A DNA stretch of 64,000 nt from JAWVFN01 sp963696625 (GCA_963696625.1 CAVOKZ010000038.1:124001-188000), one strand, 5' to 3'; positions 43,688-52,492 are shown, counted from the stretch's first letter. Numbers and translations: made by a program. The notes: a model not told the origin generated them from the letters alone.

Positions 43688-44064
43688 GCGCCGAGGCCCT
43701 CCGGTGCGTCGCCGACGTGTTCGAGCGCTGGAACCGGGGCGACTATGCCGGCGCCGCCGCGCTGTTCGCCGGCGACGCCGAGTGGCAGACGAGGCTCGAT
43801 GCCTTCGGCGGGGCCGCCGTCTCGGGCGCCGATGCCCTCGAAGCGATGTTCCGGCGCGTGACCGAGGACCTCAACATGACCGTCGACTTCCGCCACATGG
43901 AGCCGATCGGCGAGAGGGTGCTGGTCGAGGTCTTCGCCAGCGGGCGCGGCGACACCGACCCGATCGAGGAGTGGTTCCAGGTCTTCTCGTTCGGCGAGGG
44001 CAAGATCAGCCACGTCGCGCCGTTCGCCACCTACGAGGAGGCCGCGGCGGCCGCCGCCGCCTGA
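43684..44064 (+). CDS. SnoaL-like domain protein
   Basis: 126 aa. The NTF2-like fold is indicated by VADVFERWNRGDYAGAAALFAGDAEWQT, VSGADALEAMFRRVTEDL and MEPIGERVLVEVFASGRG. The C-terminus ends in a poly-Ala run. No catalytic residues can be assigned. The start overlaps the prfA stop by 4 bases and the stop overlaps the prmC start by one base, so it is cotranscribed with translation genes, although that link may be coincidental. Confidence 0.75.
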   Translation: MSAEALRCVADVFERWNRGDYAGAAALFAGDAEWQTRLDAFGGAAVSGADALEAMFRRVTEDLNMTVDFRHMEPIGERVLVEVFASGRGDTDPIEEWFQVFSFGEGKISHVAPFATYEEAAAAAAA

Positions 44065-44891
44065 TGCCGATCATCACGGGCACCCGAGCCCGCGACGCGC
44101 TGCAGGCATCGACCGAGGCACTCGCCGCCGCGGGAGTCGCGTCTCCGCGCCTCGACGCCGAACTGCTTCTCTGCCACGCGAGCGGCTGGAAGCGGGCCGA
44201 GCTCGCCGCCGACCCCGACCGCGAGATCGAGCCCGGCCCCGGGCGCGAGTTCGCGGCCGCCGTCCGGCGCCGCCTGCGGCGCGAGCCCGTCGCCTACATA
44301 ACTCAGAGCAAGGGCTTTCGCCGGATAGAGCTCGCCGTCGACGCGCGGGTTCTCATTCCGCGCCCCGAGACCGAGCTGCTGGTCGAGATCGCGCTCGAGC
44401 TCGAGCCCCGCACCGTGCTCGACGTCGGCACCGGCTCGGGGGCCGTCGCCCTCGCGATCGCCGACGAGCTGCCCTCCGCAGAGGTCGTGGGCACCGACAC
44501 CTCCGACCGGGCGCTCGCGGTCGCTCGCGGCAACGCCGAGCGCCTCGGCCTTGCGCCCCGTATCGAGTTCCAACCGGGGACCGTCCCCGAAGGGGCCGGG
44601 CCCTTCGACTTGCTCGTGGCCAACCTGCCCTACATAGGAGAGGACGCGTGGGACGGCTTGGAGCCCGAGATCCGCGAGTTCGAGCCGCGCGAGGCGCTGC
44701 TTGCGGGAGAGGACGGCCTGGAGGCGATCCGGGCGCTGCTCGACGCACGCCCGGAGGCGCGGGCGATCGCGCTGGAGGTCGGCGCCGGGCAGGCCGGGGA
44801 GGTCGCCGAGATGGTGCGGGCCGCCGGGTTCGCGCGCATAGAGTCAAGGAATGACCTTTCCTCGATCGAAAGAGTCGTGATCGGGCGATGA
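44064..44891 (+). CDS. prmC: Release factor glutamine methyltransferase
   Basis: 275 aa. N-terminal helical domain (SPRLDAELLLCHASGWKRAELA), then RREPVAYITQSKGFRRIELAVDARVLIPRPETELLVE, SAM motif VLDVGTGSGAVALAIADEL and the active-site loop VANLPYIGED (NLPY in place of NPPY, a known variant). It methylates the Gln of the GGQ motif in RF1/RF2, matching its position near prfA. It overlaps tsaC by 4 bases. Confidence 0.9.
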   Translation: MPIITGTRARDALQASTEALAAAGVASPRLDAELLLCHASGWKRAELAADPDREIEPGPGREFAAAVRRRLRREPVAYITQSKGFRRIELAVDARVLIPRPETELLVEIALELEPRTVLDVGTGSGAVALAIADELPSAEVVGTDTSDRALAVARGNAERLGLAPRIEFQPGTVPEGAGPFDLLVANLPYIGEDAWDGLEPEIREFEPREALLAGEDGLEAIRALLDARPEARAIALEVGAGQAGEVAEMVRAAGFARIESRNDLSSIERVVIGR

Positions 44892-45532
44892 GCGAGCGCC
44901 TCTCAATAGAGGCTGACGGCGCCGACGCCGTCCACCAAGCCTTCGAGCGCGTCATCACTGACGGCGGCGTGGCCGTGTTTCCGGCGGATGGCCTCTACGG
45001 GCTTGCCTGCGATCCGGCGAACGGCGAGGCGATCCAGCGGATCCACCACCTGAAGAATCGCGAGGCCGGCAAGCCCTCGGCGGTCATGTACTTCTCCAAC
45101 GAGGCGATGCGCGAGATCGTCGGCAGCGTCACTCCGATCGTGCGGGCGATGATCTCGGCTTTGCTGCCCGGCCCGGTGACGCTGATCCTCGACAACCCCG
45201 ACGGGCGCTATCCACTCGCCAACGGCGACACGCCGGATCGCCTCGGCGTCCGGCTGATCGAGGGCCCGCTGACCGGCGTCGTCGTCCCTGTCTTTCAGAC
45301 CAGCGCCAACCACAGCGGCGAGCCGGCGCCTTCGCGCATCGAAGGGGTTCACGAGCAGATCGCCGGCGCCGTCGACCTCGTCATCGACGGGGGAGAGCTG
45401 ACCGGTGAGCCGTCGACGGTCGTCGACCTGACCGGGGTCGAGGCGGGCGGCAGCTGGAAGATCCTCCGCGAGGGGGCGCTCTCCTACGGCGCCCTCGAGT
45501 CGAAGCTCGGCGGCCTGGAGCTCGGCGGTTAG
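44888..45532 (+). CDS. tsaC: Threonylcarbamoyl-AMP synthase (Sua5/YrdC/YciO family)
   Basis: 214 aa. The YrdC fold shows VAVFPADGLYGLACDPANGEAIQRIHHLKNREAGKPSAVM, LLPGPVTLIL, RLGVRLIEG and VFQTSANHSGEPAPSRIEGV. There is no C-terminal Sua5 domain. It makes the precursor for the t6A modification of tRNA. It is coupled to prmC, an arrangement common in bacteria. It ends in a 4-base convergent overlap with the SnoaL remnant. Confidence 0.87.
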   Translation: MSERLSIEADGADAVHQAFERVITDGGVAVFPADGLYGLACDPANGEAIQRIHHLKNREAGKPSAVMYFSNEAMREIVGSVTPIVRAMISALLPGPVTLILDNPDGRYPLANGDTPDRLGVRLIEGPLTGVVVPVFQTSANHSGEPAPSRIEGVHEQIAGAVDLVIDGGELTGEPSTVVDLTGVEAGGSWKILREGALSYGALESKLGGLELGG

Positions 45533-45711
45533 GCTGCCGCCGCCGCGAACGCCTCCTCGCCCCCGTAGGTGTCGGGCTCGGAGGCGAGGCTCGGCGGCGT
45601 GACCGGAACGAAGTCCTCGGCGATCAGCGGGATCAGGGCCTCGACGCCTTGCTCGGCGAATGCAGCGAACCCGTTGTCGACCAGCTCGACGTTTGTGTTG
45701 GCCTCGGCCAC
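45529..45711 (-). pseudogene. SnoaL-like protein with internal deletion
   Basis: 60 aa from GTG 45711 (VAEANTNVELVDNGFAAFAE). The first 45 residues match the start of a SnoaL-like protein up to TPPSLASEPDTYGG. The chain then jumps to EEAFAAAAA and stops. The middle of the fold is missing, so the gene has probably suffered an in-frame deletion. Confidence 0.5.
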
Positions 45712-45721
45712 GAGGCCAAAC

Positions 45722-46330
45722 CTATCCGGAGCGCGCCGCCTCGACCGCGCTGCGGACAAACAGGTTCTGCGCCTTGCGTAGGTCCGGCGTCGTGCCCCGT
45801 TCGATTCGCTCCAGCGCCAAGCCCTGATTGCCGGCGATGATCATGACCGTCAGCACCCGCGCCCTTGCGGGGGAGAGCCCGGCGTCCTCGAGCAGCCCGC
45901 CGACGATCCGGCGCCAGCCTTCATTGACGGCGGCGACTGTGCGCCTGACCTCCTCGTCGACGACCGACACGGCTGCCAGGTCGAAGTAGATGCGGCCGAC
46001 GCGTTCGTCCTGGTCGAGCAGCCTGTCGGTCCCCGCGCGAACGCCTTCGATGATCTGCTCGACGCTCTTGGCGGTGTCGATCTCGGCGAGCACCGCGCTC
46101 GTGACCTGGTCGGCGATCTCGCCCCCGGCGGCCGAGACCAGGCCCTGCTTGGAGCCGAAGTGGTAGGCGACCAGGGGCTTGGACTCGCCGGCCCTGACCG
46201 CCACCTTGGCGACGGTCAGGCCGGCGTAGCCCTCGGCCTTGAGCACCTCGATCGCCGCCTCGAGGATGCGCTCGCGCGCACCCGTCGAGGGGCGGCCGCG
46301 GCGCCCCGGCTTGGGCGGGGTCCCGCTCAC
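45722..46330 (-). CDS. TetR-family transcriptional regulator
   Basis: 202 aa. The N-terminal helix-turn-helix is typical: RERILEAAIEVLKAEGYAGLTVAKVAVRAGESKPLVAYHFGSKQGL. The C-terminal ligand domain is helical. A basic leader (PPKPGRRGRPSTG) precedes it. It overlaps the R2lox gene by 4 bases and lies downstream of it, so the two form an operon. The palindrome between the likely -35 and -10 of that operon (47343-47360) is the candidate autoregulatory operator. Confidence 0.88.
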   Translation of the reverse strand: MSGTPPKPGRRGRPSTGARERILEAAIEVLKAEGYAGLTVAKVAVRAGESKPLVAYHFGSKQGLVSAAGGEIADQVTSAVLAEIDTAKSVEQIIEGVRAGTDRLLDQDERVGRIYFDLAAVSVVDEEVRRTVAAVNEGWRRIVGGLLEDAGLSPARARVLTVMIIAGNQGLALERIERGTTPDLRKAQNLFVRSAVEAARSG

Positions 46331-47298
46331 GCGGCAGTCGTCTCGGCGAGCATCGCCGGGTCGAGCCCGATCGCCGCGAGCTTCTTCGTCAGCGCCTTCA
46401 GCGAGTACTCGAACACCTCGCTCGAGTGGTAGAAGGGCGTCTGGAAGTCATACGGGTTCTCGGTTCCAGGCGGCACGAACACGAGGGTGGCGATCGGCAG
46501 GGTCTCCTTCAGCGTGTCCTCGATGATCGTGGCGTTGGCTTTGTCGGCCTTGATCGCGTCGGCGAGGAACTTGACGCCGAAGCCGACGTGGCGCGACTCG
46601 TCGCGGTTGACGGCGGTGAAGCCGGCGGTGAAGCCCGGGAACCACTCGCGATCCTTGAGGCTGCGGATGATGAACCGGGCGCCGGTGAGCGCCAGGGTCC
46701 CCTCGATCACGATCATGTAGACGGTGATCCCGCGGACCAGAGCCGCGAAGTCGTTCGGGTCCTTGCGCAGCCGCTCGGCGCAGTCGTGGAGGATGCCGTC
46801 GAACAGCTCCTCCCACTGCTCGTTGACGTTCGAGCGCTGGGTGTCGAGGTTGGCGCGGATGTCGGTGGCGGTCGCCCCGAAGACCTCGCGGTAGAAGCGG
46901 TCGAAGAAGACCATGTGCTTGGCCTCGTCGGAGATCTGCGTGGTCAGGAACACCTGGGCCTCGTGCGAGGGGGCACCCATCGCGAACGGCAGCAGCTCGA
47001 CCGTCACCCGCTCCTCGCCGAGGAAGAACTGCGAGAACCCGAAGAGGATGAAATCCTTCTCCTCCTGGGAGATCAGGTCGGGGTCGGCCCACTGCTTGGC
47101 GTCCTCGGTGAAGTCGAAGTCCTCGGTCGACCACTGCTGACGCTGCCAGCGCATGAACAGCTTCTCGTAGGAGGGGGCGGCCTCGATGATCTTGTCGAGG
47201 CCCGACATCACCTTGTCGATGTCGGCGTCCATCAGGACGCTCAGCGCCTCGTCTTCGGTGACCAGCTCGCTGCCGTTTGTCGTCGTCGCGTCGCTCAT
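46327..47298 (-). CDS. R2-like ligand-binding oxidase (R2lox), Mn/Fe
   Basis: 323 aa from ATG 47298, preceded by AGAGGAG. All six metal ligands of the R2 fold are present: Glu in FFLGEERVTVELLP, Glu/His in ISDEAKHMVFF, Glu in YMIVIEGTLALTG, Glu/His in NRDESRHVGFG. The Val three residues after the first Glu and the Tyr five before the third (YMIVIE) correspond to the pair that forms the Val-Tyr ether crosslink in R2lox (M. tuberculosis Rv0233). This separates it from ribonucleotide reductase R2. No NrdA is nearby. It is an oxidase of unknown, probably lipid-like, substrate. The tail has YDFQTPFYHSSEVFEYSLKA. Confidence 0.82.
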   Translation of the reverse strand: MSDATTTNGSELVTEDEALSVLMDADIDKVMSGLDKIIEAAPSYEKLFMRWQRQQWSTEDFDFTEDAKQWADPDLISQEEKDFILFGFSQFFLGEERVTVELLPFAMGAPSHEAQVFLTTQISDEAKHMVFFDRFYREVFGATATDIRANLDTQRSNVNEQWEELFDGILHDCAERLRKDPNDFAALVRGITVYMIVIEGTLALTGARFIIRSLKDREWFPGFTAGFTAVNRDESRHVGFGVKFLADAIKADKANATIIEDTLKETLPIATLVFVPPGTENPYDFQTPFYHSSEVFEYSLKALTKKLAAIGLDPAMLAETTAA

Positions 47299-47339
47299 CT
47301 CTCTCCTCTGGGTGGGGTGAAGGGGCGTGTTGGCCACAA

Positions 47340-47368
47340 TACTTACCGAACGTTCAATAAAAAGTCAA
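47340..47368 (-). promoter_or_regulatory. Promoter of the R2lox-tetR operon with embedded palindrome
   Basis: On the minus strand TTGACT (47368-47363) is followed after 17 bases by TAAGTA (47345-47340). Between and overlapping them lies TTATTGAACGTTCGGTAA, a palindrome centred on GAACGTTC, as expected of a TetR operator. The site is also 66 bases upstream of glyA. Confidence 0.55.
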
Positions 47369-47425
47369 GCCCCAAGCTCGGGCTCCGGATCGGGGACGCG
47401 CCGCCGGTTCTGGCAAGCTGGGCAA

Positions 47426-48706
47426 ATGGCCAGCCTCCCCGACGACTTCCAGAACGCTCCCCTCGCCGAGGTCGATCCCGACATCGCCCGGGTCCTCGAC
47501 CGCGAGCTCGCCCGCCAGCAGAACACGCTGGAGATGATCGCCTCCGAGAACTTCGTGCCCCAGGCCGTGCTCGAGGCCGCCGGGTCGGTGCTGACCAACA
47601 AGTACGCCGAGGGCTATCCCGGCCGCCGCTATTACGGCGGCTGCGAGGAGGTCGACGTCGCCGAGCAGCTCGCGATCGACCGCGCCAAGTCGCTGTTCGG
47701 GGCCGAGCACGCCAACGTCCAGCCCCACGCCGGCGCCCAGGCCAACAACGCGGTCTACATGGCGCTGCTCGACCCCGGCGACACCTTCCTCGGCCTCGCC
47801 CTCGACCACGGCGGCCACCTCAGCCACGGGATGAAGATCAACGTCTCGGGCAAGCTCTACAACCCGGTCGCCTACCACGTCGCCAAGGACGATCTGCTGG
47901 TCGACATGGACGAGGTCGCCAGGCTCGCCGACGAGCACAAGCCGAAGCTGATCGTCGCCGGCTGGTCGGCCTACCCGCGCCGGCTCGACTTCGGGGCGTT
48001 CCGCGAGATCGCCGATTCGGTCGGCGCCAAGCTGATGGTCGACATGGCCCACTTCGCCGGGCTCGTCGCCGCCGGCGAGCACCCGAACCCGGTCGAGCAC
48101 GCCGACGTCGTCACCACCACGATCCACAAGACGATCGGCGGCCCGCGGAGCGGCATGATCCTCTGCCGCGAGGAGTACGCCAAGCCGATCAACAGCGCCG
48201 TCTTCCCCGGCCAGCAGGGCGGGCCGCTGATGCATATCATCGCCGCCAAGGCCGTAGCCCTCGGGATCGCGGCGAGCGAGCCGTTCGCTCAGCGCCAGCG
48301 CCAGACGATCGCCAACGCGAGGGCATTCGCCGAGGGCCTGATCGAGGCCGGCATCGACGTGCTCACCGGCGGCACCGACGTCCACCTCGTGCTCGTCGAC
48401 CTGACCTCGACCGGGCTCGACGGCCAGAGCGCCGAGGACCGCCTCGAGGAGGTCGGGATCACCGTCAACCGCAACGCGATCCCCTTCGACGAGCGGCCGC
48501 CGATGAACCCTTCGGGCCTGCGGATCGGCACCCCGGCGCTGACCACCCGCGGGATGGTCGAGGAGGATATGCGCGAGATAGCCGAGGTCGTCGCGGCGGC
48601 GCTCGGAGACGACTTCGAATCGCAGAAGGAATCGCTGCGCGAGCGCAGCCAGGCGCTGATGGACCGCTATCCGCTCTACCCGCAGCTTTCCCAGACCCCG
48701 GTTTGA
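47426..48706 (+). CDS. glyA: Serine hydroxymethyltransferase
   Basis: 426 aa from ATG 47426. Blocks: LEMIASENFVPQAVLEAAGSVLTNKYAEGYPGRRYYGGCEEVD, NVQPHAGAQANNAVYMALL, LMVDMAHFAGLVAAGEH, and the PLP lysine in VVTTTIHKTIGGPRSGMIL. Near the C-terminus are NRNAIPFDERPPMNPSGLRIGTPALTTRGM. It converts serine and tetrahydrofolate to glycine and methylene-tetrahydrofolate. The next gene follows by 4 bases. Confidence 0.95.
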   Translation: MASLPDDFQNAPLAEVDPDIARVLDRELARQQNTLEMIASENFVPQAVLEAAGSVLTNKYAEGYPGRRYYGGCEEVDVAEQLAIDRAKSLFGAEHANVQPHAGAQANNAVYMALLDPGDTFLGLALDHGGHLSHGMKINVSGKLYNPVAYHVAKDDLLVDMDEVARLADEHKPKLIVAGWSAYPRRLDFGAFREIADSVGAKLMVDMAHFAGLVAAGEHPNPVEHADVVTTTIHKTIGGPRSGMILCREEYAKPINSAVFPGQQGGPLMHIIAAKAVALGIAASEPFAQRQRQTIANARAFAEGLIEAGIDVLTGGTDVHLVLVDLTSTGLDGQSAEDRLEEVGITVNRNAIPFDERPPMNPSGLRIGTPALTTRGMVEEDMREIAEVVAAALGDDFESQKESLRERSQALMDRYPLYPQLSQTPV

Positions 48707-48710
48707 GCAA

Positions 48711-49718
48711 ATGAAGGTCTGGGTGGACTGCACGGCCGCCGCCCATCCCCTGGTGCTGCGACCGATCATCGAGCGGCTCGAAACCGGCGGGCACGAGGTC
48801 CGGGTGACCGCCCGCGCCTACGGCCAGACCGAGGGCATTCTCGAGCGGCTCGGGATCCCGTACGAGAGCTTCGGCGCCCACGGCGGCGCCTCCACCTTCG
48901 GCAAGGCCCGGGCCCTGGCGTCGCGAAGCCGCCGGCTGCGGCGCTGGGCCGCCGAGTTCGGCCCCGACCTCGCCCTCGCCCACGGATCGGTCGACATCGC
49001 CGTCGTCTCGCGCCTGCGGCGGATCCCGCTGGTGCAGATGAACGACTACGAGCACGCCGGCCTCCAGCGGCGGATCTCGTTCCGGGCGGCGCGGCTGGTG
49101 CTCGCGCCCGACGCGATCCCGGTCGAGGCGATGGAGAAGGCCGGCGCCCGCGAGGGCCGGTTGTTTCGCTACCCCGGGTTGAAGGAGGACTACTACCTCG
49201 CCGACTTCCGCCCCGACGCCGCGGTGCTCGAGCAGCTCGGGATCGCGCGCGACTCGAAGCTGGTGGTGCTGAGGCCGCCGCCCGAGACATCCGAGTACCA
49301 CCGCGACAACCCGATGTACGAGGCGCTGCTCGACCGGCTTGCGGGCGAGCCCGGGTCGCGCACGGTCGTCATCCCCCGGACCGAGAGCCAGGGCGCGGCG
49401 GCGCGGGCGCGGCGCAGCGAGGCGCTGATCGTCCCCGAACGCGAGGTCGACGCGCAGAGCCTGATCGCCTTCGCCGATCTCGTGGTCAGCGCCGGGGGCA
49501 CGATGAATCGCGAGGCCGTGGCGCTCGGCACGCCGGTGTACACGATCTTCACCGGCGAACAGGGCGCCGTTGACGCCGAGCTGATCGAGAAAGGCCTGCT
49601 GCGCCCGCTGGAGGATCCCGCGGCGATGGTGCTCGAGAAGCGCACCACCGAGCCGGGCGTGCAGAACCCGCGCGACCCCCAGCTGCTCACCGATGCGGTG
49701 GAATCCGTCCTCGCATGA
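48711..49718 (+). CDS. DUF354 protein (GT-B fold, glycosyltransferase-like)
   Basis: 335 aa. MKVWVDCTAAAHPLVLRPII, GHEVRVTARAYGQTEGILERLGIPYESFG, and VVSAGGTMNREAVALGTPVYTIF are DUF354 signatures; the family resembles UDP-GlcNAc 2-epimerase/MurG folds. RLVLAPDAIPVEAMEKAGAR is also typical. It overlaps the WecA-like gene by 4 bases, so a role in cell-envelope polysaccharide assembly is likely, but the reaction is unknown. Confidence 0.8.
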   Translation: MKVWVDCTAAAHPLVLRPIIERLETGGHEVRVTARAYGQTEGILERLGIPYESFGAHGGASTFGKARALASRSRRLRRWAAEFGPDLALAHGSVDIAVVSRLRRIPLVQMNDYEHAGLQRRISFRAARLVLAPDAIPVEAMEKAGAREGRLFRYPGLKEDYYLADFRPDAAVLEQLGIARDSKLVVLRPPPETSEYHRDNPMYEALLDRLAGEPGSRTVVIPRTESQGAAARARRSEALIVPEREVDAQSLIAFADLVVSAGGTMNREAVALGTPVYTIFTGEQGAVDAELIEKGLLRPLEDPAAMVLEKRTTEPGVQNPRDPQLLTDAVESVLA

Positions 49719-50809
49719 AGCCCGACAGCGTCGACGCCTTTCTCGCCTTCGTCTTCGCCGGGTCGATCGCCTGGATGCTGGTGCCGACCGCCGAGTCGAT
49801 CGCGCGCCGCATCGGCGCCATGGACGTACCCAAGGAGCGCAGCCTCCACGACGTGCCGACCCCGAAGCTCGGCGGGCTGGCGATCCTCGTCGCCGTGCTC
49901 GCGGCCGGCCTGATCTGGCTGCCGTGGAACCAAGACACCCGGGTGATTTTGCTCGGCGCCTTGGCGATCACGCTGGTCGGAGTCGTCGACGACGTCTACG
50001 AGCTGCCGGCCCTGCCGAAGCTGCTCGGCCAGATCGGCGCCGCGATCATCCCCGTCGCGGGGGGAGTGAAGGTGGACACGACAACGCTGCCCTTCTTCGG
50101 CGGCTTCGAGCTGGGCTGGATCGCAGCGCCCCTGACGGTCATCGGGATCGTTGCGATCATCAACGTGATCAACCTCATCGACGGCACCGACGGCCTTGCC
50201 TCCGGCGTCTGCGCGATCTCGGCGGCAACGCTCTCGGTGATTGCGCTCTCGCTCGACCGCACCGAGGCCGGTGTGCTCGCCGCGATCACCGCGGGGTCAT
50301 CGCTCGGCTTCCTCCGCCACGGCTTTCCGCCCGCTTCGAGCTTCATGGGCGACACCGGCTCGAACCTGCTCGGCTACCTGCTCGCGATCACCGCGGTACA
50401 GGGCTCGCTGAAGACCAACGCGGCGCTGGCGCTGGCGCTGCCGCTGATCGTTCTCGCCGTGCCGATCCTCGACACCGGCTTCGTCGTCGCCAAGCGCATC
50501 CGCTACCGCAAGCCGATCTACCAGGCCGACCGTTGGCACTTCCACCACCGGCTCGCCAACATCGGCTATTCGCCACGGCGCACATTGCTCTACCTGTACG
50601 GCTGGACGCTGATGCTCGCCGCACTGGCTCTGGCGCTGCGGTTCGTTCCCTACAGCGACAATCAGGGCAACTTCGACGCCTTCTGGTCCGTGGTCATGGG
50701 GGTGCTGATCCTTCTGGCGATCGCGGCCAGCATCTACGTCATCACCGCGCTCGAGATCCTCAAGTTACGTCGGCTACGAAGGTCCGATCGGCCCGACGGC
50801 CTGAGCTGA
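49715..50809 (+). CDS. wecA: WecA/MraY-family undecaprenyl-phosphate sugar-1-phosphate transferase
   Basis: 364 aa with about ten membrane helices. Conserved cytoplasmic loops: DVPKERSLHDVPTPKLGG, the Asp pair GVVDDVYELPALPKLLGQ, NVINLIDGTDGLASG, FMGDTGSNLLGYLLA and the His-rich WHFHHRLANIG typical of WecA/TagO rather than MraY. It starts lipid-linked synthesis of arabinogalactan-, teichoic- or other envelope polysaccharides. Sugar donor probably UDP-GlcNAc. Confidence 0.87.
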   Translation: MKPDSVDAFLAFVFAGSIAWMLVPTAESIARRIGAMDVPKERSLHDVPTPKLGGLAILVAVLAAGLIWLPWNQDTRVILLGALAITLVGVVDDVYELPALPKLLGQIGAAIIPVAGGVKVDTTTLPFFGGFELGWIAAPLTVIGIVAIINVINLIDGTDGLASGVCAISAATLSVIALSLDRTEAGVLAAITAGSSLGFLRHGFPPASSFMGDTGSNLLGYLLAITAVQGSLKTNAALALALPLIVLAVPILDTGFVVAKRIRYRKPIYQADRWHFHHRLANIGYSPRRTLLYLYGWTLMLAALALALRFVPYSDNQGNFDAFWSVVMGVLILLAIAASIYVITALEILKLRRLRRSDRPDGLS

Positions 50810-50854
50810 GGGAACAAGTTATGCTCGCCGTCCTTTGCCGGGAGCTGATCTCGC

Positions 50855-51262
50855 ATGCCCACCGCCGCCATCGAAAGAGAAGAAATGCCCCTCCTGCGAC
50901 AGCTCGATCTGCTGCTGCTCGCGGCGGCGCTTCCGCTCTTTCTGATCGCCGGCTGGCCGATGCTCGGCTACGCCGTCGTCGCCGGCGCCTGGCTTGCGAT
51001 CCGTGGTCTCGAGCTGCTGCTTACCCGCCGCACCCAGGGCGCAATCGAAACCGGTGACCGCCGCACCGCGATGGGGCTGATTGCCGCGACCGGCCTGATG
51101 CGCGCATGGCTGATCGTGCTCGCGGTGCTGCTCGTCGGCCTCGCCGACAAGGACGCCGGGCTCGCTGCGGCGCTTCTCGCGCTCGTCGTCTTCAGCATCC
51201 ACTTCGCCATCAACTTCTTCGGCAACCTCTTCAGCGAGGCCGAGCAGAAAGCGGCCCGATGA
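50855..51262 (+). CDS. atpI: AtpI-like ATP synthase accessory membrane protein
   Basis: 135 aa from ATG 50855 (ATG 50885 also possible). Four membrane helices: LDLLLLAAALPLFLIAGWPM, YAVVAGAWLAIRGLEL, GLMRAWLIVLAVLLVGLA, LVVFSIHFAINFFGNLF. Position directly before atpB, with a 4-base ATGA overlap, supports the AtpI role of helping c-ring assembly. Sequence similarity to classical AtpI is weak. Confidence 0.65.
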   Translation: MPTAAIEREEMPLLRQLDLLLLAAALPLFLIAGWPMLGYAVVAGAWLAIRGLELLLTRRTQGAIETGDRRTAMGLIAATGLMRAWLIVLAVLLVGLADKDAGLAAALLALVVFSIHFAINFFGNLFSEAEQKAAR

Positions 51263-52188
51263 CGGCCAGGTTCAACGGCCTGAGCACGAAGATGAAGCTG
51301 CTTCTGATCGGCGGCGTCTACTTCGGCGGCGTGATCGGCTTGCTGTTGCTGGTCGGCGACGCCGGCAAGAACGACGAGTTCCAGCCCCAGAACGAGTTCA
51401 AGCTCGAGAACTGGATCGACCTCCAGATCGGACCGCTCGACATGAGCATCAATCGCGCCGTGCTCTACCTGTTCCTCGCCAGCGCCCTGACGATCTTCTG
51501 CATGACCTACATCGCGCGCCGCATGCAGATGAAGCCGAACAAGGTGCAGGAGACGGTCGAGATCGCCTACGACCTGACCAAGAACAACATCACCGGCGGC
51601 AACATGCCCCACGAGTACGCGGTCCGCTGGTTCCCGTTCGTCGCGACCCTCTTCTTCTTCATCTGGTTCTCGAACATGATCGGCTACATCCCGCTGCCGA
51701 CCAATACGCACGAGACCTTCAGCCTCTTCGGGGCGGAGATCCCGACCTTCGCGATCTACGCGGCGACGGCGAACATCTCGATCCCGCTGGCCCTGACCCT
51801 CGTGGTCTGGATCTCCTACCACGTCGAAGGGATCCGGGCCAAGGGCTTCTTCGGCTATCTCAAGAGCTGGCTGCCATCCGGGATCGAGGACATGCCGTTT
51901 GCGTTCAAGGCGTTCGTCTTCGCGATCGAGTGCATCTCGCACTTCGTGCGGTTGATCAGCCTCTCCGTCCGACTTTTTGCCAACATCCTCGCCGGGCACT
52001 TGCTGCTCTTGTTCATGGGCGGCGGGCTGGCGGTTCTGCTCGGCCTCGCCGCCTTGGGGGCGCTGACCTTCCCGATGGCCTTCGTCTTCTTCGTCTTCGA
52101 GGTCGGTCTGGTGGCCACGCTTCAGGCGTTCATCTTCTCCACGTTGACCTCGATCTACATCGGCGGCGCGGTCGCCGAAACTCACTAG
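51259..52188 (+). CDS. atpB: ATP synthase F0 subunit a
   Basis: 309 aa. First helix MKLLLIGGVYFGGVIGLLLL, then ENWIDLQIGPLDMSINRAVLY, YAVRWFPFVATLFFFIWFSNMIGYIP, and the proton-channel helix IECISHFVRLISLSVRLFANILAGH with the essential Arg in SVRLFAN. The C-terminal helix ends TLQAFIFSTLTSIYIGGAVAE. The N-terminal extension before the first core helix is longer than in E. coli. Confidence 0.95.
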   Translation: MTARFNGLSTKMKLLLIGGVYFGGVIGLLLLVGDAGKNDEFQPQNEFKLENWIDLQIGPLDMSINRAVLYLFLASALTIFCMTYIARRMQMKPNKVQETVEIAYDLTKNNITGGNMPHEYAVRWFPFVATLFFFIWFSNMIGYIPLPTNTHETFSLFGAEIPTFAIYAATANISIPLALTLVVWISYHVEGIRAKGFFGYLKSWLPSGIEDMPFAFKAFVFAIECISHFVRLISLSVRLFANILAGHLLLLFMGGGLAVLLGLAALGALTFPMAFVFFVFEVGLVATLQAFIFSTLTSIYIGGAVAETH

Positions 52189-52206
52189 AAAAGGAGCTTG
52201 ATTTAG

Positions 52207-52488
52207 ATGGTTGATGTCTTGATACCGATCGCTCAGTCGACTGAGGCGCTCACCGACACCGGTGTCACCGACGCCGGCAAGGCGATTGCCCTCGGCGTCG
52301 GCGCTGGGTTGGGCTCGATCGGCGCCGGTATCGGCGTCGGATTCATCTTCGGTAAGGAGATCGAATCGGTGGCCCGCCAGCCCGAGATGAAGGACGAGCT
52401 TCAGAGCATCCGCTGGCTCGGCTTCGCGCTGACCGAAGCGGTCGCCTTCTACACCTTCATCTTCGGCCTGATCGCCTTCTTCCTCTAG
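52207..52488 (+). CDS. atpE: ATP synthase F0 subunit c
   Basis: 93 aa, preceded by AAAGGAGC. A short N-terminal extension, then helix 1 AIALGVGAGLGSIGAGIGVGFI with the polar loop RQPEMKDEL, and helix 2 LGFALTEAVAFYTFIFGLIAFF with the carboxylate Glu in LTEAVAFY. The residues after Glu (AVAFY) lack the Ser/Thr of sodium-type rings, so the ion is probably a proton. Confidence 0.95.
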   Translation: MVDVLIPIAQSTEALTDTGVTDAGKAIALGVGAGLGSIGAGIGVGFIFGKEIESVARQPEMKDELQSIRWLGFALTEAVAFYTFIFGLIAFFL

Positions 52489-52492
52489 GCCG

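Noticed and set aside
46327..47298. Ribonucleotide reductase small subunit
   Set aside because: The Val and Tyr of the R2lox crosslink are present and no large subunit is nearby.
52207..52488. Sodium-dependent ATP synthase
   Set aside because: The c subunit lacks the Ser/Thr after the essential Glu that coordinates sodium.
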